Positions 28,801 to 40,700 of a stretch of DNA of 64,000 nt are shown here, piece by piece. The position numbers and the translations under genes were made by a program. Every line of letters begins with the position of its first letter. Position 1 is the stretch's first letter. The notes beneath the pieces were generated by a model. The model worked only from the letters and a program-made list of their open reading frames with translations, was not told where the DNA came from and did not search any database. Source of the stretch: Ascaris suum (lineage: Eukaryota > Nematoda > Chromadorea > Rhabditida > Ascarididae); contig CM024169.1 of NCBI GenBank assembly GCA_013433145.1, forward strand, positions 9,246,817-9,310,816, read 5' to 3'.

Positions 28801-31800
28801 AATTTAGCTGCTCTGGCCATTTCCAGTGTTACCATATAAATCGGAATTCTCTTCATACTTTTCGATATATCTGTTGCTCTGAAATTCTCATACAGAAAGC
28901 AGCGACAACGGGGTGCGTTTAATACGGCGCATGGTACTCATTGGAAGTGCGCACCATTTATCATTAACGCTATTTGTAAGTATCGTTTGCTCCATCGCTT
29001 ACACGTAGGGCGCGTTCCCACGCTTGGGTTTGCTATAATATCTTGTGCATACTGAAATCAGGTGAAATGAGAGTGCTGTGTTCGCTCAAAATAGAAAAAC
29101 ACGAAATATGTCGCGAATGAATACGTATGAATTTATACATGCGATCTAAATTATAAGACAGTGATAAAAGCATATGGTCCAATATCATAAGCATAAGGCA
29201 GCGAATTTTCTCCCACTTAGCAATGCGGCTTATGAATCGTAAAAGTTGCTGGCGGAATGTTTCGATCAAGAGAGTGAACACGTTCTTTTGTGATATTTTG
29301 ATATCTGTTATAGCTAATAAATATTTTACGCTTTCGCACTAAATTTCTCATAAAGTGTGAGATTTCCCTAAATTTATCTCAAGAGGATCTGAACGAGGAA
29401 ACAAATTTTTGCCTTCTTTCCACTGATTTCACCATTTCTGATCTCTTAAAGTATTTTTGGCCGCGTCGTCATATTAAATGCAATATCAAGTCCGGATGTT
29501 GAAAGTAGCAGACAAACCATTTTATCAGTAAAATTGTCTAAGGATACCGTTATCAAATAAAGCTTGTCGTATTGACAAAATGAGACGATTTTCGATTCGC
29601 TATTCGGCGCTTTCCAAAATTACGAAGCGACGCATCGGATGTAAATAAATAACAGCGAAGATGTTCAGTGACCATATATGTTCATTCTTTGGTCTTTACA
29701 TATTCAGCATGTAGCATTCGCCACGCCATCGAGTCTTGATGCGTCACAAGAGAATTGCTTTCGCATCCTTGGAGCGCCCCTTGCTCAGGGTGAAGCTGCT
29801 CTGACTGAGTGACTCCCTTTTCCTGTTCTATGAGAAAAACATGTCCTTTATAGCTAAGAGTCGCAGCCTCGTATAGATGAAACCTCTACTCATAAACATA
29901 AGACTTAGTGCATGTTTGCAGCGGAAATTTTTGCAGCCACCCGTCTCTACCATCTTCATATACATCCTCCTCATCTCCCTTCTCTATATGCCATCCATAT
30001 AATCGCACTTACATCACATAATACGGGCTGATTGAATAAACACCTGTGCAAAGTAATTTTACACCAATGATAGAGGAAACGGAGATAGCAATGGGTAATT
30101 TTCATTGTATCTATTGTATTCATTATCACTCGCTGATGCTATTTGAATATTTCGTTTATTAACGGAATGAGTTCTAAGATCGTAAATTGCGCTCACATAT
30201 TCCAAACATTGTATCTGTTATTTAAATGAGTTTATATTCCCAGAACTTGAGCCTTCAATGATCGGTAGGAATGAATAGCGCATAGCACTGAGGGGTTTAT
30301 CCAAAAATTGGAATATCTCCGCCAAATTATGCATGCACCGGGGTGCAAACATATGGTCTTGAAGTCTTTAATAGGTCTGCAAAAAAATACGTAAAAAAGA
30401 AATCCATGGGTAGCTACGAGTAAGGAGTTAGGAGTAAGAGATTTCGAATTTTCCACGAGAGAACTGTGGACACACCGGCTGTAAATCAATTTCCTGCTGA
30501 AGCACTTTTAAATTTAGGTGAGATATGACATCAGGTTGCTTTCCCTTTTCTGAGAACAAATTTCAACTCCCGCAGTGCTGTATGTTGCTGAATCGTTAAT
30601 TATATGTGTTAACTGTGGTAATTGCTTTCAACGGTGTTATAAACAGTTTTTTATAAGGTAAGTGTATTGCAGGGAGTATGAGCGTGCCGTTGTTATGCGC
30701 CTGGGAAGGCTCATCGAAGGCGGTACCAAAGGACCAGGCCTATTCTTTATTATGCCCTGCATCGACACGTTCCGCATCGTAAGCTGATTTCTGTCATCGA
30801 AAGCAAGACAAAACGTGTATCAATGAGATTTCGTGCTAACCTTTTGCCTGCAGTCGACTGAAAGTGACGTTCAGCTCTGTGCTATATGAGCAAATACATA
30901 CGTATGAGTGGTATACTCAGTTCACTTCTTTTTCTTTGATGGTCACGCTGAACCCACTGCGTTTTCCCCCCACCCCCCCCCCCCCCTTCCCCAATTTCTT
31001 CGTCAGCTTTTCAAGATATTTTACCCTGAACAGATGTGCTTCATTTAGAAAATAAACGTCCTAAAATGTGCCACTTTTCGAGAATCTGATCAAAGGGGGG
31101 TCGGAGTTAGTGGTGGCGCTTTTGTCTCCTTTTTAAGGAAGTTGCTGCCTAATCGATTCGAATGTCTTCATCTTTTCTACTGCCGGCTATAATAAATACA
31201 AAGTATAGACAAATGCACTTCTTACTGGCTCTGAACTCGACGGGTTTAAATCTTTACCCTACTGGCTGGCGCTGATTTCCTAAAACGTATCAAATGTGAT
31301 CAGCATTTGGAGGAAAACGAGTACTTCGATTCAGTAGATAGTTAGGTCTTCAGGGGCAACGACTGTCGATGTGCTATGAAACGAAATTGTGTTTATCACT
31401 GCACTAATTTGTTCTGGATAGCAGCTCTGGAAAGATTGTTCCTGACAGCAGCTCTACCAAACATTATCACCATATGTCGCTCATTATCATGGGAAATAAT
31501 TCATAGTGAGCGGTCATTTAGCAGCAAAAATTCGTTTAACAATCATCTCTCTGACTGCCTTTATCCACCGTTTTTTTTCTTCAAAAATTGCTTGGTTTTA
31601 CCTTCTTTTATTTGGTATATATCCCTTTATGGCTTCCCCCTTTCCCCTTCATATCCCTTCATAGCTTGCGAAATTTGCATAAGCGCAATGTATATTCTCA
31701 AGAGTTTTTCTCCTATCATTACAATAACAAATAAGAAGATAAACTAAAAGGAAATTAGCATCGCATCGATGACATTAACCGAATCTAAATTCAGTTTAAA

Positions 31801-34800
31801 TTTTAAACATTCTCATAGAGTAGACCTATATGGATCCTTTTGAGTGAAAATTTGAATGGCATTGCGCTTATTTGAGTTGAGAGGGAAGTTTGGCGAGGAT
31901 TTTATGCTTCTCTTTGGTGAAATGTTTAGTTTCGCTATGCCAAGGCAATATTATTATTAGAACACATCACAGCATCCGGTGCAAAAACCAGTGATCGAAC
32001 TGTTTCTTGAAGAGTACTGATGAGACGATAGATTGGTGAGTGCTGTCAAAGCGTGTCAGCTGCTCTTTTGTTCAATGCATTTGCAGCCGGCTGTCTGTGG
32101 AAATAGCTATCATCACTCTTACAATGCAAAACTTCAAAGACGACTTCCCAAATTTCACAATGGTTCCGTTGAGTCCTCCATTCAGTCATATTTAAATTTT
32201 TCAAGCAGTGTTTGACAAACATGAGCAAACTTTGTTCGAAATTCTCGGCCGCTTTCGCTAAAAACAGCAAATATCAAATTCTCTTTTCATTAAGTGGAAC
32301 TTTATTGATCTCATAAGGTGCGATTAGTTTAGTCCATTTACTGTACTATGGGAAATTTGAGGCGACAGAGTCACGTATGCAAATATTAATAGAGCCTCGA
32401 TGGTCATTAAAACAGCAGAGAGTGCAAACTCGTATGCAAGGACGAAGAAAAGAAATGATTTCAGCGTTTAATGTTTTTGCTTAGTACACGTTCGTGCCGG
32501 GAACGTCAGTGGGCAGGGAAAAAAATTCGTATAAAGTGTAGAAATTTCACAAGTCACTTTCACAAAGACTTTGTAATTCGATCTAGAGTGTGAAGGAAGA
32601 GAGGGGTTAAGGCGAGATCGTCGAATGATTGTGGCTAAAGTCAATAGTGTTGGGATTTTAACAATGGCTCCATAACGATGTGAATGCTGCGAAAACAGTC
32701 TAGAGGGAGTTGATAATAGGTCTGCTATACTTTGCTTTGCTGAACTTTTCCATCAACACATATTACAACATATACACAATGCTGGTCAAGCTCTTAACGT
32801 GCCTCGTAACATTACAGCATATATGACTCATCCAGGCTTCAGGTGAATATTTATCAAGCTATATTGCTTGGCACAAAACATAAACACTTGCAATATGTAG
32901 ACGGCAGATCAAAGATGACATTAACGAGGTTGTGGATCGATGCATTTGTTCACTGCCCAATAAAACAGCAAAAGCAAAAAAAAGTGCTAATAAAACACGC
33001 GAACGTCGAATTAATAAAGCAGTTGCTTCGCACTAGTATATAGCACATTCTAATAAAATAACATTGCAGGCATTAAAAATTGTCATATTAGAAGTATTAG
33101 CGAGCATATGCGAGAAGCATTAAAAAGATTGTATGAGGTTTTATAGCTCAAACATTAGACAATAATAGAAGAATTAATTTCTGCGGTGTTGTTGCAATCC
33201 TTCATTCGTTGACGAATAAACAAAAAAAATCCAACATTAAAAAAAGATTTGAAATGCAATTGAAGGATTCTATGATGAAGCAAACACTTTGCAATAAGAT
33301 TATAAGGTAGCCAAATAATTGCGCTTTCAGGGGCGAGATGAAGCAGTAGAAGTGTCGCTGAACAAAACGCCTTGTCTGTGCACTTATCTCGCCACAATTT
33401 TCCATCTCGAACTAATGAGGCCATAATATTGTGGTTACATGAACATGTTAATGAGTGTTGATTTCCATCTCCATCCTTCTGGCACATACTCAATTCTTGC
33501 AACGTTCATTTAGTTTCTGTTATGAGAATGTTGCCGATCAGATTCTCACAATTTGGAAGACTTTCATCGATTTAGCGTCACTGGAGGAAGTGGCGGGTTT
33601 AAATCTACCTATAAGCTGTTGTTCCATATTTCACGCAATTGAAGTGTTTGCGGAGGATAAACGCAGCCGCAACCGCGCGTGGAAACAATAAGCGTCCTAA
33701 CGATAAGCTGAAATTGCACGAAGCTTAAAGTTAAAGTTAATGAATAAGAAGTTTCTAAAAACTGCGAGAAGCCAATGAATATAACAGTTGTGGATATGTA
33801 ATGGAAGGCAAGACACTGACTGGGCTCAGCCGCTGAAACCATCACTGTGTTCACAACTTCTCAAAAATTAGTCCACACTCATGGGATGCACAAATGTGCT
33901 CTTCAGGCAAACAACTTATTTATATTACGTTTTTTTGTAATAAATGCATATTCCCATGTCAGGTTGATCTTCGAGTATTGTCGTTCGATGTACCTCCACA
34001 AGAGATTCTAAGTCGTGACTCAGTGACAGTCTCAGTCGAGGCGGTCATCTATTTCCGGGTCAACAACCCAGTCGTGTCGGTGACGAATGTGAACGACGCA
34101 CAGTTCAGCACGAAACTGCTGGCTCAGACAACGCTTAGGAATGTGCTCGGCACAAGGACATTGAGCGAGATGTTGTCCGAGAGGGACAGTATTGCTAATG
34201 TATGTTATTTTTGTGCACCGCTGCATGAGTTGGAATCCTGCTGAGGCGGGATTCAGTGTAAAGTAATCAAGTGACATCATTCGTGCAGAATATTAAGTAC
34301 GATTTTTCCAGTGAAAGGGTTCATTTTAGCAGACTGTATCAGTATTCGATGATATGTTTCGATTTTCCAAACAAAATGAAGAGTTTAATTGCAGAAATGT
34401 CGTACTTAGAGCTTGTGTTGTTTTCCTCTGAAATGCATTTAAGGTGAGAGGCTTAATGAGGGAGCAGCAGGTTTGCTGGAGGTTCAGGTTTCCTTCAACA
34501 TAAAAATGGATTTGTTTAGGATAAGTCAGTTAATGTAATTGCACTTTAATGAAGACAACCACTTTCATATTTGTACAGTTATTGTGCCATTTCCCGCAGT
34601 AACTAGAACTCGATGAGAGTATCTTTTGAACCAAAGCTTAATACTCATCCGCTGGTGGACGTTGTTATCAAAATTGGCACTGTCATGGCGCGATCGCTAC
34701 CTGTATAATACCAACTTTCTGATCCCTCCACATCCATTTCGAGGGTCTGACAACATAGGATTCTCACCATCGATCGGTTTCAGAAAGACTTAGCGGGCTC

Positions 34801-37685
34801 CTTGAATACTCCCTTAACACCTCAAGAGTTTGTCCAAGGAATCCTTTATCTCACTGAAGTTGTAGCTCTAGTGATAGAAATCGAACAATTCTTGCCCCAT
34901 AACTAATACTCAGAAACTGAAAAAGAGAAGCGAGCAGGAGGAAAGTGGAATTACAAATACAGCTATGTGATTACATGGAAGTGTTGCTGACTGAGTGAAG
35001 GACAGTTATCCTTAATAGCAGGAAGTGCTTTTAAAAGTGACTTCAGCGATGCGTTTAAACGATTAAAGGAACTCATGGGATTTCTGAACCACCGAATGCG
35101 TTTTAACTGATAGCTGATCGAATCTTTTGAACCGCTTTGTATTTAAATAAAAGCAATGCCGTCCAACACACAACAATTTTGCCAAAAAATATGTTGAGTC
35201 TGTGAAATCATTTTAGGGTATGCCATTCACTTTTTACTGAAAAAAGTCAGTCAAACCTTCCAGCAACAATTCGTGAGATCAGCGGCGTTTAGCTGAGTGC
35301 CAGGCTAAGTAATTATGCTCATTGTTCAATGGCGTAGTGCTTTCTGGAAAAGAGCAGCAAACCTCAAAAATTTTCTTTCCCTTTTTAATGCACTCATAGC
35401 ATATTTTTCATTAAATACAAAGTGCCAATCTTTTTTCTTCTTTCCTGTAAAACCTGCTTCGAACATGGGAAACGCAACTTTCCCTTCAAGTTGTTCCGGA
35501 AGGAATTTTTGATTTCTAAGATAAGTTTTAAATTCTATTTTAACGAAGATGAACATGAGCGATGGAACTGATTCCGAAATCGCGATCTCTTCACATAGTA
35601 AACACAATGGCATATGAGCTGATGCAAGCACGTCGCACAGTGCTTTATCGAGACTTTTAAGATTCATTCGTTTGAGCAAGTTGGAGCATCTTTATTGACT
35701 TCCGACCGTTAACGATTTTCGCCAAAATACATGCTCTTATTCTGGAAGCTTAGCAAATGCTGATTTATTACCGCAACAAAATGTATACCTAAAATAAAAT
35801 TCATCGAGGCGCAGCAAAGTAAAGATTTACGCTACGCCAAAGCGCACCGTTCGTTTGAAATGCGTATCGCATAGAAAATTCACTTGCAAATATTGCTGTT
35901 GCCACTTTTTTTCTGTCAGATAACAGTAAGCCAAAGTCGAGCAATTATCTGAATGGAGCATATCGACTCCTTCGCAGATATTAAGTGGAGGATGATGGCA
36001 GACCGAGTGGTGCAAAATTTTCTGTTCAAGCACATGGGGGGTGTAGTTAAAATACTTCAACAATTCCCAATCAGTCGTTTTAGATATACGTCCATTGCTG
36101 TAATTTAAGGCTGATTTGAGACACCGAGCAATTATGCTAGTTCTAATGGAACAATATAGGTGTAGCTGTCATATTAAAAGTGGAATTAAATGAAATGCTT
36201 TTGTGGTGGAGAAATTATAGTGACATTAGGATAGGCTGTGGCAAAATTGCATAAATTACAACGTAAAGCTTTTCAAATATATGTTTTTGTGGTCGAGTTA
36301 AACACAATCTCCGAAGAGTTCAACACCCAAACTTTTAAGCATATACTTCCTCAGAATTGAGCACAACTTGTTTGATTTTCTAGGCTTGCCCAATCCTTTC
36401 GCTGTTTGAGAGAGAGCAGAACTCATTCGGTGTGGTGGACGCATTGTACTTAGCATAATTGCTTCTTGAACGAGCGAGTGGCTTGTCATTGCTACACTGT
36501 TTAATTGTAGATAAGGATCAAATGGCTGTGAGCATTTTGTCGTACCACATTTCAATGAGGCAGTCGGCCAAGGTAATCATGTTGCGTCCTGAACACCATT
36601 CCGTAATCCTCTTCGAAAGTGGCCAACATTTTTCATTTGCAGCCAATCTAGGATTTCTTTCAAATTTGTCGTTAACTAGATTCTCTGCCAAATGCTTGAC
36701 GTAACCTGAAGAGAGCCATCATCATGGTGTCCTCGGGGTAGGAGTCGCCTTCACCGGTCCTTTTGCTATGATACCCGCGAAACAACTGATGTTACAGGTA
36801 ATCGAGAAGGTGCTGGAAGAGGGCACAGATCCATGGGGAGTCCAAGTGCAACGTGTCGAGATCAAGGATATTCGACTGCCCCATCAGCTGATGCGCTCAA
36901 TGGCTGCCGAAGCAGAAGCGGCCAGAGATGCTCGAGCTCTTGTCATACATGCGGATGGCGAACGCAATGCTTCTCGGTTGGTGTAGTGTACATTGAATGG
37001 ATATCTCAGAAGTAGCCATTATCGCACTTTACAAGCAAACAGTAAACATCGGAATGACGGATGCATCAGTGTCTTGACCGACTGGTTCGCCCTTACGAAA
37101 CCGTTTGGTGCACCCTCATCGACATAATCTATAACGCAGCGTATTGGGAAACATGCAGTTTTTTGGTCGCTTATATCTTCCTTCGGGAAGACGAATCGAC
37201 CGGCAATTTGCTAATTATGAGTACAATGTTCGCATCAAATTTCGTGAGTTTGGATTCAGTGATTATGAAGCTGAAAAATCCAAGCAGACAGACAGATGCA
37301 TACATATACATCTACTTGCAGGCCTTACCATTTTGCGTTTTCAGTTGCAATCTGCAGAAGCAAATGAAAGCGAATATGATTTCGAAAGCAGCGGCATAAT
37401 GTGGTCTGGATAAGCAACGTGTCGCTCTGACAAGGGGAGAAGTTCGACTTCTTGCCCAGCAAAGCGATTAAATAGTGCATTTACGTTTGATAAAAAGCGA
37501 AACTTCTAATTTTTTTTAGGTCTTTGGCCGAGGCAGCGTCAATTATTGGAGATAGCAGTGTTTCATTACAACTGCGGTATCTACAAACATTAACGGACGT
37601 CGCTGCAGAACACAATTCCACCATTGTTGTACCTGTGCCTATAGAAATAGCTAGATATTTTGTTAGGAAAATGGCCAAAAAATAA
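16681..37685 (+). CDS. Stomatin-family (SPFH/PHB) membrane protein, six exons
   Basis: Exons 16681-16890, 27756-27859, 30673-30778, 33963-34199, 36798-36976 and 37520-37685 join in frame into about 333 aa. Residues 1-70 form a polar Ser/Pro/His-rich tail. Residues 77-101 are a hydrophobic hairpin with the family proline in TFPF (P94). Residues 105-310 are a full PHB domain, with EYERAVVMRLGRL, PGLFFIMPCIDTF, VPPQEILSRDSVTV, LLAQTTLRNVLGT, DPWGVQVQRVEIKDIRLP and AAEAEAARDARA. The C-terminus is short and basic (FVRKMAKK), as in UNC-1 and unlike the long tail of MEC-2. Family members are monotopic, oligomeric, lipid-raft proteins that modulate ion channels and gap junctions. The best match by eye is the UNC-1/STO group, but I cannot assign the paralogue. 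All donors are GT. Exons 2-6 are secure; exon 1 is inferred from phase. Confidence 0.93.
18843..18911. repeat. Direct repeat of a palindrome-containing unit
   Basis: Two copies of a unit beginning AATTCTTATAAGAATAAAAA, about 40 bp apart. Each contains the perfect 12-bp palindrome TTCTTATAAGAA. A half-site, TATTCTTATGG, lies between them. It is very AT-rich. Confidence 0.7.
20129..20204 (+). other. GC-rich exon-like island inside stomatin intron 1
   Basis: About 76 bp of clearly higher GC content than its flanks, bordered by TTTGAG and by a possible donor, GTTCAT. More than one frame is open. The most protein-like reads TGNPATAADRGNPINPPFVD, then AALYK. The phases at its borders do not fit between stomatin exons 1 and 2. 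It would have to be an alternative first exon, an exon of an unrelated transcript, or conserved non-coding DNA. I do not recognise the peptide. Confidence 0.25.
27756..27859 (+). CDS. Stomatin gene exon 2 (membrane hairpin)
   Basis: The acceptor is TTTTTTTGCAG and the donor AG|GTAATT. It reads from QQRTPHF through SVFLLFITFPFCLPFC to LKVA, leaving two bases of an Arg codon. This is the intramembrane hairpin of stomatins, with the conserved proline and two cysteines that are candidates for palmitoylation. Confidence 0.93.
29708..29812 (+). other. Possible alternative terminal exon in stomatin intron 2
   Basis: Directly after a good acceptor (CATATTCAG), an open frame of 34 codons runs HVAFATPSSLDASQENCFRI, then LGAPLAQGEAALTE and TGA at 29810-29812. 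The stretch is more GC-rich than the intron around it. If used after stomatin exon 2, its phase would not match the two leftover bases, so it is not a simple alternative exon. It might equally be a chance frame. Confidence 0.18.
30673..30778 (+). CDS. Stomatin gene exon 3 (start of PHB domain)
   Basis: The acceptor is TATTGCAG and the donor ATC|GTAAGC. It completes the split Arg and reads EYERAVVMRLGRLIEGG, then KGPGLFFIMPCIDTFRI, ending in phase 0. This is the signature N-terminal part of the stomatin PHB domain. Confidence 0.95.
30966..30996. repeat. Poly-C tract in stomatin intron 3
   Basis: Two long C runs, about 6 and 15 residues, separated by a single A and followed by TTCCCC. It is simple sequence lying about 190 bp after the exon 3 donor. 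Confidence 0.85.
33963..34199 (+). CDS. Stomatin gene exon 4 (PHB domain core)
   Basis: The acceptor is CCATGTCAG and the donor AAT|GTATGT. It codes for 79 whole codons from VDLRVLSFDVPPQEILS to LSERDSIAN. It includes the near-invariant SRDSVTVSVEAVIYFRV and STKLLAQTTLRN blocks. Confidence 0.97.
36798..36976 (+). CDS. Stomatin gene exon 5 (late PHB domain and coiled coil)
   Basis: The acceptor is GTTACAG and the donor CG|GTTGGT. It reads VIEKVLEEGTDPWGVQVQRV, then KDIRLPHQLMRSMAAEAEAA, and finishes at ERNAS plus two bases of Arg. The Ala/Glu-rich part is the family's coiled-coil oligomerisation segment. The length from DSIAN to EEGT matches UNC-1 with no gap. Confidence 0.96.
37520..37685 (+). 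CDS. Stomatin gene exon 6 (terminal exon)
   Basis: The acceptor is TTTTTTTAG. It completes Arg and reads SLAEAASIIGDSSVSLQLRY, then LQTLTDVAAEHNSTIVVPVP, ending FVRKMAKK and TAA at 37683-37685. The segment with AAEHNSTIVVPVP matches the hydrophobic C-terminal oligomerisation and cholesterol-binding segment of stomatins. A poly(A) signal follows 52 bp after the stop. Confidence 0.96.
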
Positions 37686-37736
37686 ATGAATAATTGCTCA
37701 CTTTGCATACATTTAATAGATTTTTATTGAAGCACT

Positions 37737-37742
37737 AATAAA
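37737..37742 (+). promoter_or_regulatory. Poly(A) signal of the stomatin gene
   Basis: A canonical AATAAA 52 bp after the stomatin stop codon, the usual place in compact nematode 3' UTRs. Another AATAAA, at 37681-37686, overlaps the stop codon itself and is probably too close to act. Confidence 0.7.
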
Positions 37743-40700
37743 GCATACAGTGCGAACGCAGAACGCCTTACACTAACAGTTAAGAAGATCAAAAGAAAAT
37801 AGATTTTTCCGAGCGCGGTACATAGCATCGATTGAAAGAAGTCCTATGAGTTTGTTGGTTATAGTTACTCTTCAGGTGGTTAACAAGCAGGTATTGATTC
37901 TCATTTTAGTTGACGCCTTGTATTCTTATATACTTCCAACCTTTCTCTTCCCTGAACGAGGCTTGATGGTTGTTGACGTCGCTCCTCTTTTGCAAACATT
38001 GCGGCCTTGGCGACCATCTTCGGAACTACTGTTGTAACTTTTTGCATCTGCTAATGCTCTTTGCAGCTGCTGCTATACCAGCGATGGCAGCTCCAAAAAT
38101 GCCTCAAAATCTGAAATGAAAGCAAAGGAGAATGGATTGGCGGCATCATTGATCTCGCGTAGAAGAAAAAGCTTTACGTCTACATGATATCCCAAACTAA
38201 TATAGTGATGCAATCAGACATGAACACAACCTACTACCTTCGTGCAACGTGGGGGCAGATATGCTGTTGACTTCCGCACAGAAGTGGCACCTTCTCCGAG
38301 TCTATTGAGCGCTCAGTGAATGAGACCGAAATTCAACTAAACTGAAATGAGGCAGCTTTTCGATAAATATTTAGCTTGTATTTACACGTTAAAGTTTCGA
38401 AGTAAACCTCTATAACTCGGCAGCTACAGCACATAGATAGTTGGTTATTGTAACATTTTGCTGAGCATTATAAGGTGCTTCATGGTGGCAGCTTAGTATT
38501 AGTAGGTGTGCCCCGTTGCTTGTTTTAGAAGCAAATCTTGGTAACCGACCACACGCAGGTTGGTCACAAATTTTTGCTGCATAGTGAAGCACTTTCAAAT
38601 GCGTTAATTTAGTACCGATATCTCTTCCGTTTACTCATTTAACATGCTCATTTCGCAGCTCAGTAAGCACTCACCTAGGTTTACTGATTTGCATACACCG
38701 GCACTGCGGTCATTTCAAATATTATTTTATGCATTGCAACTATTTCAACTATGTGAGGATTCAGTTTTATCGAAGAGTACAAGGGAGAGGAGCTCGCGTT
38801 GCGAGTTCTAAGAAGCGTTTTCTTTGGGAAGGAAACAGTGCACATATTTCACCTGTTTGGTAACAGTGCACCTGCAACTATGTTTATCCACAGCTTTCGA
38901 ATTAAGAGAAGGGGCTAATCTCATTTATAGCCCAAAACAAGAGAATTTTAGTGGATTTTGAAAAAATGAGGAAATCCGCCAATAATGATCTATTAGGCGG
39001 AAGTACATTCCGCATTTTGCTTAAGAGGATGCAACGGAGAAGCGGACGCTTTGTTCTTCTGATCTCCCTCTCCTCATCTTTTTACGACTTGTCATTATCA
39101 GTGTAGTGTCGCAGTTCCTTTTATGCTTAAGCTTATCACATGTGATATTTGATATTATAAACGTTTTACCCTGTGGAAATCAACTTATAACGCTGGACGT
39201 TTTTTTGCCACAGCTGTAAATTACTGATTGTCCATCCACAGTTTAGTGGGTGCGCATTATGTAATGTTGCCAATAAGCACCGCAATTGGGCAGTGTTAAC
39301 ACCGTGCATTTGTTAGATCGTATTCAGCCTCAAAACGTGTTGCAATCACAGTGGTCGCACTACATCAAATTTAGCGTATCCTCTTTACTGGCTGCAGTGG
39401 TGATGAAGGAATCCATTTCCGCCACGCTACATTTCTCAGAGGGAGATTTCCAAAATTTTTGGGAAAACCGCTTAAAAGAAGCATCTGAGTAGGAAATCCT
39501 ATTTATTACACGCATCAGATGTGAACAGCTTTTCTTTGCAATATGCTATGAGGGCCAATTAAGTTCCCAAGTGAGAGCTTTACCAATGCAGACTGAAATA
39601 CTTCAGAAAGCTCAACAAAAAGTTCTATGCACTTAAATATTCTCTATAAAATCACAGCAGAGCTTACTTTTTTACTCTTTAGCTTTAAGAAATATGTCGT
39701 GAGCAGGAAATACCGCTGAATTCCTGCTCATTTAAAAGTCTCTTAATGAGGGAAAGAGAGTCACGAAGAATCAACCTTCTGTATGCACCACATCGCCGGG
39801 GATCAACACTCACTTACGAGTGAGCTTACACGATGGGCAAATATGAAGACCTGCTGCCACGTAGTAATTACCCTTATGGAAGTAATTTAGAATATTAAAT
39901 AAAAAGTCAGGAACGACTATCGTCTATATATCACAACAATCCACTTTTACAGGGTTACTCTTCAACTTCAAGCAGCATGTAACCAGTATGAAGTATCGCT
40001 ACAGCCTCAGCTCGTTTAAGAATTCTTGAATATACACTAAAGTTTCATGTAGGCATGTTATTAGTTGTCAACAGTTGTGTGTAACAGCGAGAAAAGCTTC
40101 TATTACAAAATTATCCCATCGCTGGAAGTAGCGCCCAAGAAACTTATTACCAACAAACCGCTTATATGTGCAACATTGCTGTATTTTTTGTACAACCAAG
40201 CCAAGGTCTCAGCTGTCTGGTAAATCGCTCAGTGCAGCTGCGTGTCCTAGATGATGCTGTATATATGTAGCACCTGCCAGAACGCAAATTTCGATCCTAC
40301 TGACAGCTCATGGAAAAGCATTTGCGCTTCTGGAAAAATCCAAGCGACAACTTCATTTTCTATCGTGGAGTTTTCTTGGGAATGCCTCCGCGACGAGCGC
40401 ATGCCACTGTACGATGAACTTATCCCCACATTTCTGCCGCGAAGAAAAAATTGGCGAAACAAAATAAAAAATACGCAGTGGGCATAACAGAAATGGGATA
40501 TGGAGATGCTCGAAGTGAATGTGTAAATCAAGAAATGAATTGAAAGAACAAATCCTTCAGAAGCAATGCGTCGGTGATAAGGAAAGCCACGAAACGTTCT
40601 TTTAGCTTCATCGCGGTAATATCCGAGCTAGAAATATAGCGTCACTTTTAGTGGTACTGATGACTTATGATTTCTTTGTTGCCGCTTATTCCTTCATCTT

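Noticed and set aside
31376..31747. A 123-codon ATG-started frame, Phe/Ile/Pro-rich.
   Set aside because: It lies wholly inside stomatin intron 3, its amino-acid make-up reflects T-rich DNA, and no family features are visible.
40247..40531. Open frames on both strands over the same 240-285 bp in the convergent spacer.
   Set aside because: Neither peptide shows a recognisable domain. Double openness follows from local composition, and no splice or poly(A) context supports a gene.
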